Assembly: GCA_913057905.1 (NCBI GenBank)
Contig: CAJXPB010000001.1
Location: 1,240,001-1,304,000, forward strand
DNA from: an uncultured Pseudomonadota bacterium
GTDB taxonomy: Bacteria; Myxococcota_A; Bradymonadia; Bradymonadales; Bradymonadaceae
Reading direction: 5' to 3'
DNA: 64,000 bases
Shown here: positions 9,355 through 17,625 of the stretch, piece after piece
How the letters are laid out: each line of letters begins with the position of its first letter
Numbering within the stretch: position 1 is the first letter of the stretch
Position numbers and translations under genes: made by a program
Notes under the pieces: generated by a model
What the model saw: the letters and a program-made list of their open reading frames with translations, nothing else
Databases searched by the model: none
Told to the model about the DNA's origin: nothing

Positions 9355-10209
9355 TTGGGGCGCGAGCGTCAGAAACGCCTGCACCAGGCCAACGAGCACC
9401 GTCGGGGAGGAGAGGTGTACGTGATGGCCCCCTTCGACCTTTTCGATGGTGAGATCGCTGACGGCGTCGATGCGGGGCCGGATCTGTTCAGCATCCCAGG
9501 GCCAGCCTTCCTCGGGTCGGATCAACAAGGTGGGGCAGTCGATCCGACGCAGGAATGCCAGCACCTGCCCTTCCGTAAACCGGAGCATCGACGCCGCTCG
9601 CAATTGAAGGTCGTATGTCATGCACCATCCATCTTCGCGCCGTTCGAGACCACGGTTTAGCAGGGGCATCACCGCCTCCGGCGTCATCCCGTAGATCGTC
9701 GAGATAGTCGACGCCGCGTCCTCCCGAGATTCGTAGCGCCGACTGTTCTTCGACAGAATCGTGCGGCGCTCGTCGAGGCCCTCTCTAAACTGGGCCGGCG
9801 CTTCATCCTCGGGAGTCGTCCACGGGCCGAAGCCGTCGATGAGGACCATTCGACGGATGCGCGCCGGGTAGGTTCCGGCCGCCAGGGCACCTGCCGCAGC
9901 CCCCATCGAGTGGCCGAGAATCGAAAACTCTCGCCAGCCGAGTGAATCGGCGAGGTCGAAGAAGACGGGGATCCAGTCGGCGAAATGGTACGCGGCCCCC
10001 ACACCGCGATGGTGCGATCGTCCGTGCCCCGGAAAGTCAAAGGCCACGAGGTCCATGTCGTCTAGGCGCGGAGCCAACCGATCGAAGGTTCCAGCATTGT
10101 CGAGCCAGCCGTGGGCCGCCAGCACGGGTCGACCGCTCGGGTTCCCCCACCGGCGCGCCGCAACGGTCCCCTCGGGGATCTCCAGCTCGATGTCTCGAGG
10201 TTCGGTCAT
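9346..10209 (-). CDS. Alpha/beta-fold hydrolase (SERHL/epoxide hydrolase-like)
   Basis: This 287-residue cytoplasmic serine hydrolase has the oxyanion segment AAHGWLDNAGTFDRL, FDFPGHGRS, the nucleophile elbow GHSMGA (Ser101) and a late GGHHVHL carrying the catalytic His. The acid is probably in the segment around RPEEGWPWD. The order and spacing fit the human SERHL-like branch of alpha/beta hydrolases. It starts 7 bases after the upstream lipoprotein gene and is probably cotranscribed with it. The substrate is unknown. Confidence 0.88.
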   Translation of the reverse strand: MTEPRDIELEIPEGTVAARRWGNPSGRPVLAAHGWLDNAGTFDRLAPRLDDMDLVAFDFPGHGRSHHRGVGAAYHFADWIPVFFDLADSLGWREFSILGHSMGAAAGALAAGTYPARIRRMVLIDGFGPWTTPEDEAPAQFREGLDERRTILSKNSRRYESREDAASTISTIYGMTPEAVMPLLNRGLERREDGWCMTYDLQLRAASMLRFTEGQVLAFLRRIDCPTLLIRPEEGWPWDAEQIRPRIDAVSDLTIEKVEGGHHVHLSSPTVLVGLVQAFLTLAPQSR

Positions 10210-10216
10210 GGTCCCA

Positions 10217-11209
10217 CTACATACCTTCCGAAGGCCGGTTCAGGCTGAAGGCACCCTGCACATCGGCGGCGTCGAGCATGCGCAACTCCGGAGGACTCTC
10301 GGTCATCTCTCCCGCCAGGGCACTCTCCGGAAGGACGACTCCCGAGAGACCGCCCTCCTCGACGGCGCCGACCCACGCGTAGGACGTACCGCCTACGTCC
10401 GTTCGCCACATCAGACGCCCCTTCTCGTACAGAAAGGACCCGTCGACGAGCTCGGCGCTCCCGATCGCCCCGCAGTCGAACGCGTCCAGATGCAGCTCAC
10501 CGATACGACGTTCCAACTCCAATGAACACCCCAACCCCGCTACGCGAACCCGGTCCGCTCCCGGTAGTCCGACGGCCCCACCCTCCCAGCGACCTTCGGC
10601 TTGTGGCTGCCAATCGTCCCCGGCGCCCACCGGATGAGTCTGATGATAACTCGTCGGCTCCAGGCGGAGCTTATTCATGGGAACCGACGATGAAGGTTGT
10701 CCGAAGACACGGGTCTGAGCCACGAACTCATCGACGACGATCGCTTTCTGGTCGAGTTGCCCCTCTCCAGTTAGCCCCACGGCTGCATCGCCATCCGACG
10801 AACCACAGATGTCCGCCGCCCGTTCGCGGCAGTCGGGAACCCCCAGTGACAGGCTGACCGACCCGTCATCCTCATGCGTGCCGGCGACGGTGTGGGACCA
10901 CAGGACCAGGTCGGAGCTGTCAGAGCCAAATTGGAGACTCCCGAGCAGCTGACCGTCCTGCTCCCACACGACCATCGAGGCCGATATATCGAAGAGTCCG
11001 TCGCCATCGGGAAGCAGCACAGAATCGAGGCTGCCCGTGTAGTAATTGGAGTACGACGCATTCGGCGGCAACGCCCCCGGGTCGGCGTCCTCCATACCAA
11101 CATCGGGCTCCACTTGACCGTTCGGACCGCTGGTCTCCTCGCAGGCGATTCCGGAGAGACCGATGCAGAGGACGACGACTGCGACGAGCGAGAATCTGTG
11201 TGTGACCAT
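10217..11209 (-). CDS. Exported lipoprotein of unknown function
   Basis: This 330-residue protein has a type II signal peptide, MVTHRFSLVAVVVLCIGLSG, ending at a lipobox-like GIAC (Cys23). An acidic linker (EPDVGMEDADPGALPP) follows. The rest looks like beta-rich sequence with repeated LDSVLLPDGDGLFDIS- and ELHLDAFDCGAIGS-type strands. No known domain was recognised. The frame stays open upstream to 11365, but the signal peptide fixes the start at 11209. The ribosome site there is poor because GGAG abuts the ATG. It probably faces the periplasm or the cell surface. Confidence 0.75.
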   Translation of the reverse strand: MVTHRFSLVAVVVLCIGLSGIACEETSGPNGQVEPDVGMEDADPGALPPNASYSNYYTGSLDSVLLPDGDGLFDISASMVVWEQDGQLLGSLQFGSDSSDLVLWSHTVAGTHEDDGSVSLSLGVPDCRERAADICGSSDGDAAVGLTGEGQLDQKAIVVDEFVAQTRVFGQPSSSVPMNKLRLEPTSYHQTHPVGAGDDWQPQAEGRWEGGAVGLPGADRVRVAGLGCSLELERRIGELHLDAFDCGAIGSAELVDGSFLYEKGRLMWRTDVGGTSYAWVGAVEEGGLSGVVLPESALAGEMTESPPELRMLDAADVQGAFSLNRPSEGM

Positions 11210-11314
11210 CTCCGAGCTAGGGCTTGAGTCCCGGGAATTCGGACCAACATCGTTGGCTATGGTCGCCGCCACACACTTGCTTGTCCAGTGACGCACATCC
11301 AGCCACGAACGAAT

Positions 11315-11354
11315 GCCCCGCGTTCCCCCGTCGGATCGACGGAGAACGCGGGGC
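11315..11354 (-). terminator. Rho-independent-like terminator of tpx
   Basis: A perfect 11-bp stem (GCCCCGCGTTC paired with GAACGCGGGGC) is extended inward by CCGTCG/CGACGG. It lies 34 bases past the tpx stop. On the minus strand it is followed by ATTCGTTCG, only a weak T-rich tail. Confidence 0.6.
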
Positions 11355-11387
11355 TGAAGCGACACATTCGGCGCCGGTCAGATTCTG

Positions 11388-11909
11388 TCAGCCGACGGCG
11401 TTTCGCGCCGCTTCCACGGCCGCTCCGTAGTCCGGTTCAGCGGCGACCTCGTCGAGGACCTCGCTGTAGACGACCTTCCCGTCGCGGTCGACCACAAACG
11501 TCGCCCGAGACAGCAGCTCGGTTTCTTCGATCGCGAGCCCGGTTTGCTCGCCGAATTCCCGATCTCGGTAATCCGACAGAAAATCGAGGTTGTCCAGGCC
11601 GTGCTCCTCGGCAAACCGACCCAGGCTAAAGGGCAAGTCGCGGGTGATATACCAGACCTTGATACCTTCGTCGCTGAGGTCGGCTGCCTCCGCGTCGAAT
11701 CGCTTGAATTGGTTGGCGCACACCGGGGTGTCGACCGAGATCGCCGAGGTGATGATATGCACCTGGTCGCTGCGCTCATCGTCGTCGAAGCTCACCGAGT
11801 CCCCCGGCTGTCGGTCGACTGAAAAGCCGGGAAAGGTATCTCCCTCACCGACGGGCGTACCCTTCAGGTGAACCGGATTTCCGTCGATCGTCACTTGTCG
11901 TTCGGCCAT
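11388..11909 (-). CDS. tpx: Thiol peroxidase (Tpx-type peroxiredoxin) lacking the resolving cysteine
   Basis: This 173-residue peroxiredoxin would reduce hydroperoxides. SVDTPVCANQFKRF carries the peroxidatic Cys64 in the family TxxC motif. The rest aligns well with Tpx, including ITRDLPFSLGRFAEEHGLDN and LLSRATFVVDRDGKVVY. In typical Tpx the resolving cysteine follows the RF of this segment; here it is Ala100 and no other cysteine exists. The enzyme must therefore work by a 1-Cys route with an outside thiol. GGAGG six bases upstream selects the ATG at 11909 over an ATG two codons earlier. The gene is divergent from transketolase. Confidence 0.93.
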   Translation of the reverse strand: MAERQVTIDGNPVHLKGTPVGEGDTFPGFSVDRQPGDSVSFDDDERSDQVHIITSAISVDTPVCANQFKRFDAEAADLSDEGIKVWYITRDLPFSLGRFAEEHGLDNLDFLSDYRDREFGEQTGLAIEETELLSRATFVVDRDGKVVYSEVLDEVAAEPDYGAAVEAARNAVG

Positions 11910-11989
11910 CGTCATCCTCCAATCTACGTCGTGAATATGGTGAATGCATCTGCCAAACCGGCGCCTACAAGGTAATCCGACGCGCCCAA

Positions 11990-12087
11990 TGTCAATCTTG
12001 AAGGACCACTGAGTGGTGCGGGTCGGCCCGACGACACCGCTGGCCGCAACCCGGTCTGTTGACAATTGAAGTGGCGCGTCGCACATA
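11990..12087. promoter_or_regulatory. Divergent promoter region of tpx and tkt
   Basis: Consensus -35 hexamers TTGACA occur on both strands. On the minus strand it is at 11990-11995, facing tpx. On the plus strand it is at 12059-12064, facing transketolase. No good -10 box stands at the right distance from either (best CACATA at 12082-12087), so the exact promoters are uncertain. Confidence 0.3.
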
Positions 12088-12157
12088 CGCGTCCATGAAG
12101 TGTTGCACCGTTTTGCGAACGTCGACTGCCCCAAATATTTCAGCCGTGGATGCCCCC

Positions 12158-14143
12158 ATGACGGACCTCGACCGCCTCTGTATCAATACGATTCGAACCC
12201 TTTCGATCGACGCCGTCCAGCAGGCAGAAAGCGGCCATCCGGGCGCACCGATGGGGCTGGCTCCGGCGGCCTACGTCCTCTGGACGCGCCACCTGAACCA
12301 CAACCCCGGCAATCCCGAGTGGCCGGACAGGGACCGTTTTGTCCTGTCGAACGGCCATGCCTCGATGCTGCTGTACAGCCTGCTCCATCTGACGGGCTAC
12401 GAGTCGATGACGCTGGAGGAGATCAAAAACTTCCGCCAGTGGGGAAGTCTGACGGCGGGCCATCCTGAATACCATCTGACACCCGGCGTCGAGACGACCA
12501 CGGGTCCGCTCGGACAGGGTGTGGCCAATTCCGTCGGCATGGCTCTGGCCGAAGCCAAACTTCGGCAGGAGTACGACGGCCAGATCGACCACTTCACCTA
12601 CGCTTTCTGTTCGGACGGCGACCTGATGGAGGGCATCTCCCACGAGGCCGCTTCGCTGGCCGGTCACCTCGGACTCGACCGGCTCGTCTGGTTGTACGAT
12701 GACAACGAAATCACGATCGACGGGAAAACGGACATCTCGTTTACCGAGGATGTCGAAGAGCGCTTCGAGGCCTACGGCTGGCACACGCTCCGGGTCTCCG
12801 ACGAAAACGACCTGGATGCCATCGACGAAGCGATCGTCGAGGCGAAGCAAGCCGGCCGGCCGAGCATCATCAGCCTGGAGACGACCATCGGGTTCGGCTC
12901 GCCGAACAAGGCCGACTCCTCGGCTGCCCACGGCGCCCCCCTCGGCCCGGAGGAAGTCGCCGAGACCAAGAAGGCGCTGGAATGGCCCTACGACGAACCG
13001 TTTTTTGTGCCCGACGACGTTCGAGAGGCGATGGATGCCACCGACCACGGGGCCGAACTCGAGTCGTCGTGGCGAGCCTCGATGGACGAATACCGCGACC
13101 AATCCCCCGACAAGCACGCCGAATTGACCCGGCGGCTCGAAGGGGACCTGCCGCAGGGCTGGGACGAAGATCTCCCCGAATGGGACCCCTCCGAGGAGGG
13201 GCTGGCAACCCGTCGTGCCAACGGTGCGGTCATTCAGAAGATGTATGAACGCCTCCCCGAATTGACAGGTGGGTCCGCCGACCTCGCCGGCTCCAACAAA
13301 ACGCTCCACGAGCGGTTCGGGCTGGTCGAACCGGGCGAGTTCTCGGGCCAGAATATGCACTTCGGCGTGCGTGAACACGCCATGGCCGGCATCGTCAACG
13401 GCATGAACCTCCACGGTGGCGTCCGCGGATTCGGAGCCACCTTCCTGATCTTCTCGGATTACATGCGCCCCAGCCTGCGGCTGGCGTCGCTGATGGAGCA
13501 GCCGAGCCTGATGGTCTTCACCCACGATTCGATTGGACTCGGCGAAGATGGGCCGACTCACCAGCCGATCGAGCACCTTGCGTCGCTGCGGGCCATCCCG
13601 AATATGACGGTCCTGCGGCCCGGTGACGCCAACGAGGTTCCGGCCTGCTGGAAGCTCGCCGTCGAGAATCAGTCCGGCCCCTCGGTGATGGTGTACACCC
13701 GCCAGAACGTCGAGATCATAGACCGGAATCGATACGAGAGCATCGGCGGTCCCGAGCGCGGCGCATACGTGCTCGCCGACGCCGACGACGAGCCCGAACT
13801 CATCGTGATGGCCACCGGCAGCGAAGTCCCGATTGCCCTGGAGGCCTGCGAGAAGCTGTGGAACGATGGGATCGCCGCCCGAATGGTCAGCATGCCCAGT
13901 TGGGAGGTCTTCGACGACCAGGACGAAAGCTATCGCCGGCGCGTGCTGCCCGCCGAGGTCACCGCCCGGCTCGCCGTCGAAGCGGCGTCGCCGCAGGGGT
14001 GGCACCGCTGGGTCGGAACCGAGGGAGACGTGCTTGGTATCGACCGATTCGGAGCCTCGGCTCCCTGGCAGGACAACTACGAAGAGTACGGCTTCACGCC
14101 GGAGAACGTGGCCCAAAAGGCCCGCGCCCTTCTGGACGATTAA
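12158..14143 (+). CDS. tkt: Transketolase
   Basis: This 661-residue thiamine-diphosphate enzyme transfers two-carbon units in the pentose phosphate pathway. The N-terminal domain has [17 protein letters not shown] and the ThDP/metal motif GDLMEG...DDNEITIDG. The pyrimidine domain has [24 protein letters not shown] and [20 protein letters not shown], and the C-terminal domain begins near [11 protein letters not shown]. The length matches bacterial transketolases. The frame extends 33 codons upstream, but [20 protein letters not shown] is the usual family N-terminus, so the ATG at 12158 is preferred. The Shine-Dalgarno sequence is weak. Confidence 0.96.
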   Translation: MTDLDRLCINTIRTLSIDAVQQAESGHPGAPMGLAPAAYVLWTRHLNHNPGNPEWPDRDRFVLSNGHASMLLYSLLHLTGYESMTLEEIKNFRQWGSLTAGHPEYHLTPGVETTTGPLGQGVANSVGMALAEAKLRQEYDGQIDHFTYAFCSDGDLMEGISHEAASLAGHLGLDRLVWLYDDNEITIDGKTDISFTEDVEERFEAYGWHTLRVSDENDLDAIDEAIVEAKQAGRPSIISLETTIGFGSPNKADSSAAHGAPLGPEEVAETKKALEWPYDEPFFVPDDVREAMDATDHGAELESSWRASMDEYRDQSPDKHAELTRRLEGDLPQGWDEDLPEWDPSEEGLATRRANGAVIQKMYERLPELTGGSADLAGSNKTLHERFGLVEPGEFSGQNMHFGVREHAMAGIVNGMNLHGGVRGFGATFLIFSDYMRPSLRLASLMEQPSLMVFTHDSIGLGEDGPTHQPIEHLASLRAIPNMTVLRPGDANEVPACWKLAVENQSGPSVMVYTRQNVEIIDRNRYESIGGPERGAYVLADADDEPELIVMATGSEVPIALEACEKLWNDGIAARMVSMPSWEVFDDQDESYRRRVLPAEVTARLAVEAASPQGWHRWVGTEGDVLGIDRFGASAPWQDNYEEYGFTPENVAQKARALLDD

Positions 14144-14167
14144 CTGGACCTCGAACCGAGCCCACGG

Positions 14168-15334
14168 ATGACAGCCACCGTTTTGCCACCAGGCCGCCGT
14201 ACGCTCATCGCCGCGATCGTATTGCTGGCACTGCTGTGGCCGACGACGGGACTGGGACAATCCTCGGCCGACAACGACACAACCACGTTTCCGTCGGCCT
14301 CGCAGGCGGCTCGAGCCGTCGTCGAATCCGGCAGACTCGGCTCCGGTGTTCAGTCGTTGAGCTTCGAGGGCATCACAGCCATGGAACGGCTCGGCGATTC
14401 CAGCCACTGGCTGGTCGAGGTGTCGGTCTCCGCCGACAGGGGCTCCGTGCGCCTTCCCATGAAACTCTCCGATACCCGTCGGGGCTGGGTCGTCGAGTGG
14501 ATGCCCGATCCTCGCTACGAGCGCGCTCTCTCACAGATACTCGACGGACGTGCTCTCCCGTCGGCCGACACTGCCGATGGAGTGCTCGACCGGTGGAATG
14601 CCGCCGTCCGAATCCCGAGTCTCCCGATCATTCTGCGCGACGGACGTGCCGTCACTCCGGTCGGTACCGCACGACTCTCGAACGGTCCGAGACCTCCGCA
14701 GGCGCTCCAGGAGCTCGTCGGGACCTGGGTCAACGACGTCACCGAGCGTGCCAGGGGGCCGGCCAGCATCGATCTCCTCGCTGCCCCCTCCAGCACCTGG
14801 AATCACCTGACCTCGGTTGCCTACGCGGCCGCGGCGGCCGGGTTGTTCCGCATGTACCTGATCGTCGAGGACGGCTCGGAAGACTTCGCCGCACTTTCGA
14901 CCGCCACGCCGGTCTCCGGCTCCGGACGGGGCCTCGACCCGAAGTCCGCGTTGATCCTCGGAATGGACGAAGAATCCGTCGTCGGGCCCGAGGGGATTGC
15001 CCACCGCCCCTTCCGTCTTTCGGTGGCCGGCGAGCTGGTCGAACCCGACGCGTCACCGGCGCCCTGCGCTGCTTCAACGGCACTGTGTCTGACCTCCCCC
15101 GACGCCCTGGGCGACGCCTTGATCCAACTCTTGGAGCGCACCTACGCGTCGCCGCCCTCCGTCTCACATGTCATGTTTGCGGCGACCGGCAACGTCGAGA
15201 TCGGCCAGGCCATACCCTATCTGGCACACGTGGCGCCGAGCCTGGGAATCGACCGTGGCCGTCTATTCGTCGGCTACATCGGCGAGACGGCAGACTTCAC
15301 CGAATCGACTCGTCGCCCGGGAGAGCGCCGATGA
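14168..15334 (+). CDS. Exported protein of unknown function with two ExbD-like segments
   Basis: This 388-residue protein has a signal peptide (hydrophobic LIAAIVLLALLWPTTGLGQ, cleavage near residue 31) and no lipobox. Two stretches resemble the small periplasmic fold of ExbD/TolR. One is IDLLAAPSSTWNHLTSVAYA leading to AGLFRMYLIVED. The other is VMFAATGNVEIGQAIPYLAH leading to LGIDRGRLFVGYI. This likeness is a pattern judgement, not a database result. It follows transketolase by 24 bases and overlaps the next lipoprotein gene by ATGA. The two exported proteins probably act together. Confidence 0.75.
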   Translation: MTATVLPPGRRTLIAAIVLLALLWPTTGLGQSSADNDTTTFPSASQAARAVVESGRLGSGVQSLSFEGITAMERLGDSSHWLVEVSVSADRGSVRLPMKLSDTRRGWVVEWMPDPRYERALSQILDGRALPSADTADGVLDRWNAAVRIPSLPIILRDGRAVTPVGTARLSNGPRPPQALQELVGTWVNDVTERARGPASIDLLAAPSSTWNHLTSVAYAAAAAGLFRMYLIVEDGSEDFAALSTATPVSGSGRGLDPKSALILGMDEESVVGPEGIAHRPFRLSVAGELVEPDASPAPCAASTALCLTSPDALGDALIQLLERTYASPPSVSHVMFAATGNVEIGQAIPYLAHVAPSLGIDRGRLFVGYIGETADFTESTRRPGERR

Positions 15335-15759
15335 AACCTCACCGACACAACCTATCGGCAGCCTTTTTGTGTTGTTGTCTGACCCTGACGGCATGTTCGA
15401 CCGGGGATTCGGCTCGAGCCGGCGAATCGAAACCGAACGCTGGGGCCGAACATCACAACGATGAGGAGGACTTCGCCGGCGATCCGATGGGCGTGGCCTC
15501 GCGATGGGCCGACGGCCTTCCGGAGACGCTCCCGACCGATCGGCGGGATGAATATCTGGAGGTCCTGACACCGTTGCCCAGCGCCCGGGTCGTGCGTCTG
15601 GTTCGAGTTGGTGCCGGCCGTTACCGGGCCCTGGTTGCCAGCGAAGTTGAAAGTGGCCGAAAGGCCGTAATCCTGTCGATTCAGCGAGGCTCCGAGGCCG
15701 AATGGAGGGTCGACTCCATCGACATCGGCGCCTCCACAGCCTACTGGCCGAACCTCTAG
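15331..15759 (+). CDS. Small lipoprotein of unknown function
   Basis: This 142-residue protein has a lipoprotein signal peptide ending LTLTAC (Cys22), preceded by an unusual run of three cysteines in the hydrophobic core. An acidic linker (AEHHNDEEDFAGDP) and a compact C-terminal region (RLVRVGAGRYRALVAS, VILSIQRGSEAEWRVDSI) follow. Its ATG overlaps the stop of the preceding exported protein (ATGA), so the two are translationally coupled. No family was recognised. Confidence 0.8.
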   Translation: MKPHRHNLSAAFLCCCLTLTACSTGDSARAGESKPNAGAEHHNDEEDFAGDPMGVASRWADGLPETLPTDRRDEYLEVLTPLPSARVVRLVRVGAGRYRALVASEVESGRKAVILSIQRGSEAEWRVDSIDIGASTAYWPNL

Positions 15760-15786
15760 GTTCACTCGCAACAGACGAGGACCAAC

Positions 15787-16986
15787 ATGCCCACCCTTGG
15801 AATCATCGGCGCCGGTCCCATCGGTCTAGAATGCGGGCTCTACGCGTCTCAAAGCGGCTGGGATGTCGAGATTTTCGAGCGCGACCGCGTCGGGGCCCAC
15901 GTACGTGATTGGGGCCATGTTGAACTCTTCTCCCCTTGGCGGCTCAACCGGAGCCCCTGGTCGGAGGAGGCCCTTCGCGATACGGGTCTCACGCTGGGCC
16001 ACCCCGACGAATGCCCGACTGGCCGGGAATTCGTACAGCGACACCTGGAACCGTTGGCGCAGCTCGATCAACTCGCCGGATCCGTTCGTACGGGAACCGA
16101 GGTGGTCGAAGTCGCCAGACAGCACGCCCTCAAGGACGAGTACATCGGCGCGGAGGGCCGTTCGGGCGGCCCGTTTTTGCTGCACCTGAAGGGCGATGCG
16201 GGCGAGACCTATGCCCGCGCCGATGCGGTCGTCGACGCGACGGGCGTGTATCACGAACCAAACGGACTCGGGCCGGGAGGCCTGAAGGCCGTCGGCGAGA
16301 CATCTCACCGAGATCGAATCGCCTACGACATCCCCGATATCGGCGGCGACGACCGCACGAAATACTGCACCGATACGACACTCGTCGTCGGAAGCGGCTA
16401 TTCCGCGGTGACATCGCTCCGTCAACTCGCCGAACTTCGCCGACAAGAGGGGCAGCCAGAGATCATCTGGCTTCGCCGCCATCCCGGCGCCCCCTACGAG
16501 ATCATCGATGACGATCCGCTCGACCAGCGACGCGACTTGTCGGAGTGGGGGAATGCCGCAGCCCGCGGGGAGATCGACGGGATCGTGCCGGCCGTCGGCA
16601 TCGTCGAATCGATCCACAGCGAGTCGACCGACGGGCCGCTCGAGATCGGGCTGGACCAATCGGAACATCCTTCGCTGCAGGTCGACAGGATCATCGCCAA
16701 CGTCGGATACCGACCCGACAACTCACTGCACCGTGAGCTTCAGGTCCACCAGTGCTACGCGACCGAGGGCCCGATCGACCTGGCGGCCACGCTGCTGGGG
16801 GGCGACTCCACGGACTGCCTCGAACAGGAAGCCGCGGGGGCCGACGCCCTGGCGAACCCCGAGCCGAACTTCTTCCTCCTGGGAGCCAAGAGCTACGGGC
16901 GCAACTCGAGCTTTCTGCTCAAGAACGGATTCCAACAGATTCGCGACGTCGTCGACGGGTTACTCCCGGAATTCGACGCCGCGTAA
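15787..16986 (+). CDS. FAD/NAD(P)-binding oxidoreductase
   Basis: This 399-residue cytoplasmic flavoprotein has an N-terminal FAD Rossmann motif, GIIGAGPIGLECGLYASQSG, with an acidic end at EIFER. AVVDATGVYHEPNGLGPGG lies mid-protein. A second nucleotide-binding loop, TLVVGSGYSAVTSLRQL, is at about 198-214. The organisation is like flavin monooxygenases and thioredoxin-reductase-like enzymes, but there is no redox CxxC. GAGGA five bases upstream supports the start. A MiaE-like diiron hydroxylase starts 20 bases downstream, so it may supply electrons to that enzyme or act on a related substrate. This is inference from position only. Confidence 0.8.
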   Translation: MPTLGIIGAGPIGLECGLYASQSGWDVEIFERDRVGAHVRDWGHVELFSPWRLNRSPWSEEALRDTGLTLGHPDECPTGREFVQRHLEPLAQLDQLAGSVRTGTEVVEVARQHALKDEYIGAEGRSGGPFLLHLKGDAGETYARADAVVDATGVYHEPNGLGPGGLKAVGETSHRDRIAYDIPDIGGDDRTKYCTDTTLVVGSGYSAVTSLRQLAELRRQEGQPEIIWLRRHPGAPYEIIDDDPLDQRRDLSEWGNAAARGEIDGIVPAVGIVESIHSESTDGPLEIGLDQSEHPSLQVDRIIANVGYRPDNSLHRELQVHQCYATEGPIDLAATLLGGDSTDCLEQEAAGADALANPEPNFFLLGAKSYGRNSSFLLKNGFQQIRDVVDGLLPEFDAA

Positions 16987-17006
16987 GCCGCAGGTTATCC
17001 CCGACG

Positions 17007-17609
17007 ATGTACAAACTTCGAGCCGATACGTCCGACGACTGGGTCGACTGCGTCCTACGGGAGTTCGACGCATTCCTGGTCGACCACGCCGCCTGTGAAC
17101 GCAAGGCAGGTGCGGCGGCCGAACACTACGCGGTTCGCTACCACGACAAACCACAACTCATCGACACCACGCTGACACTGGCCGAGGATGAACTCGCCCA
17201 TTTCCACAAGGTGTTTCGCTGGTTGCGTCGCCGCGGTCTGCAACTTGGCCCGGATCGTCGCGAACCCTACGTCAACGAACTCCTGGAGGAGGCGCACTCA
17301 TCCGGGCAGCGACGGCTGCTCGACCGCCTTCTTATCGGATCGGTCACCGAATACCGGGGGTGTGAACGCTTCGCGTTGCTGGCGCGCCACCTTCCCGAAA
17401 GCGAGGTCGAACCCGCCGACGAACTCGCCGAATTCTACCGACAACTCGCTGCCGACGACTCCCGCCACCGCACGATGTACTTCGAGTTGGCACACCACTA
17501 TTTCGACGCCTCGCATGTCGAAGAGCGTCTGGACATGTGGCTCGATACGGAGGCGGCCGTTCTGGAGTCCCTGCCGCTCGAGCCGCGGCTCTTCTCGGGT
17601 GTGGGGTAG
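17007..17609 (+). CDS. miaE: tRNA-(ms2io6A)-hydroxylase-like diiron protein (MiaE)
   Basis: MiaE hydroxylates the isopentenyl group of ms2i6A37 in tRNA using a diiron centre. This 200-residue protein keeps the family pattern: LVDHAACERKAG (Glu31), LAEDELAHFHKVFRWLRRRG (Glu62, His65), LIGSVTEYRGCERFALLARH (Glu115, Glu120) and FYRQLAADDSRH (His154). In the last motif the usual Glu of EARH is Asp151, a conservative change at a likely iron ligand. The length is typical. It sits 20 bases after a flavoprotein gene and is probably cotranscribed with it. Confidence 0.88.
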   Translation: MYKLRADTSDDWVDCVLREFDAFLVDHAACERKAGAAAEHYAVRYHDKPQLIDTTLTLAEDELAHFHKVFRWLRRRGLQLGPDRREPYVNELLEEAHSSGQRRLLDRLLIGSVTEYRGCERFALLARHLPESEVEPADELAEFYRQLAADDSRHRTMYFELAHHYFDASHVEERLDMWLDTEAAVLESLPLEPRLFSGVG

Positions 17610-17625
17610 TTGAGGGTTCCCCGTG

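Noticed and set aside
12140..14407. Long antisense open frame of about 755 codons opposite transketolase
   Set aside because: High-GC codon bias opens the opposite strand. The transketolase frame has full family motifs, while the antisense product is compositionally odd and matches nothing.
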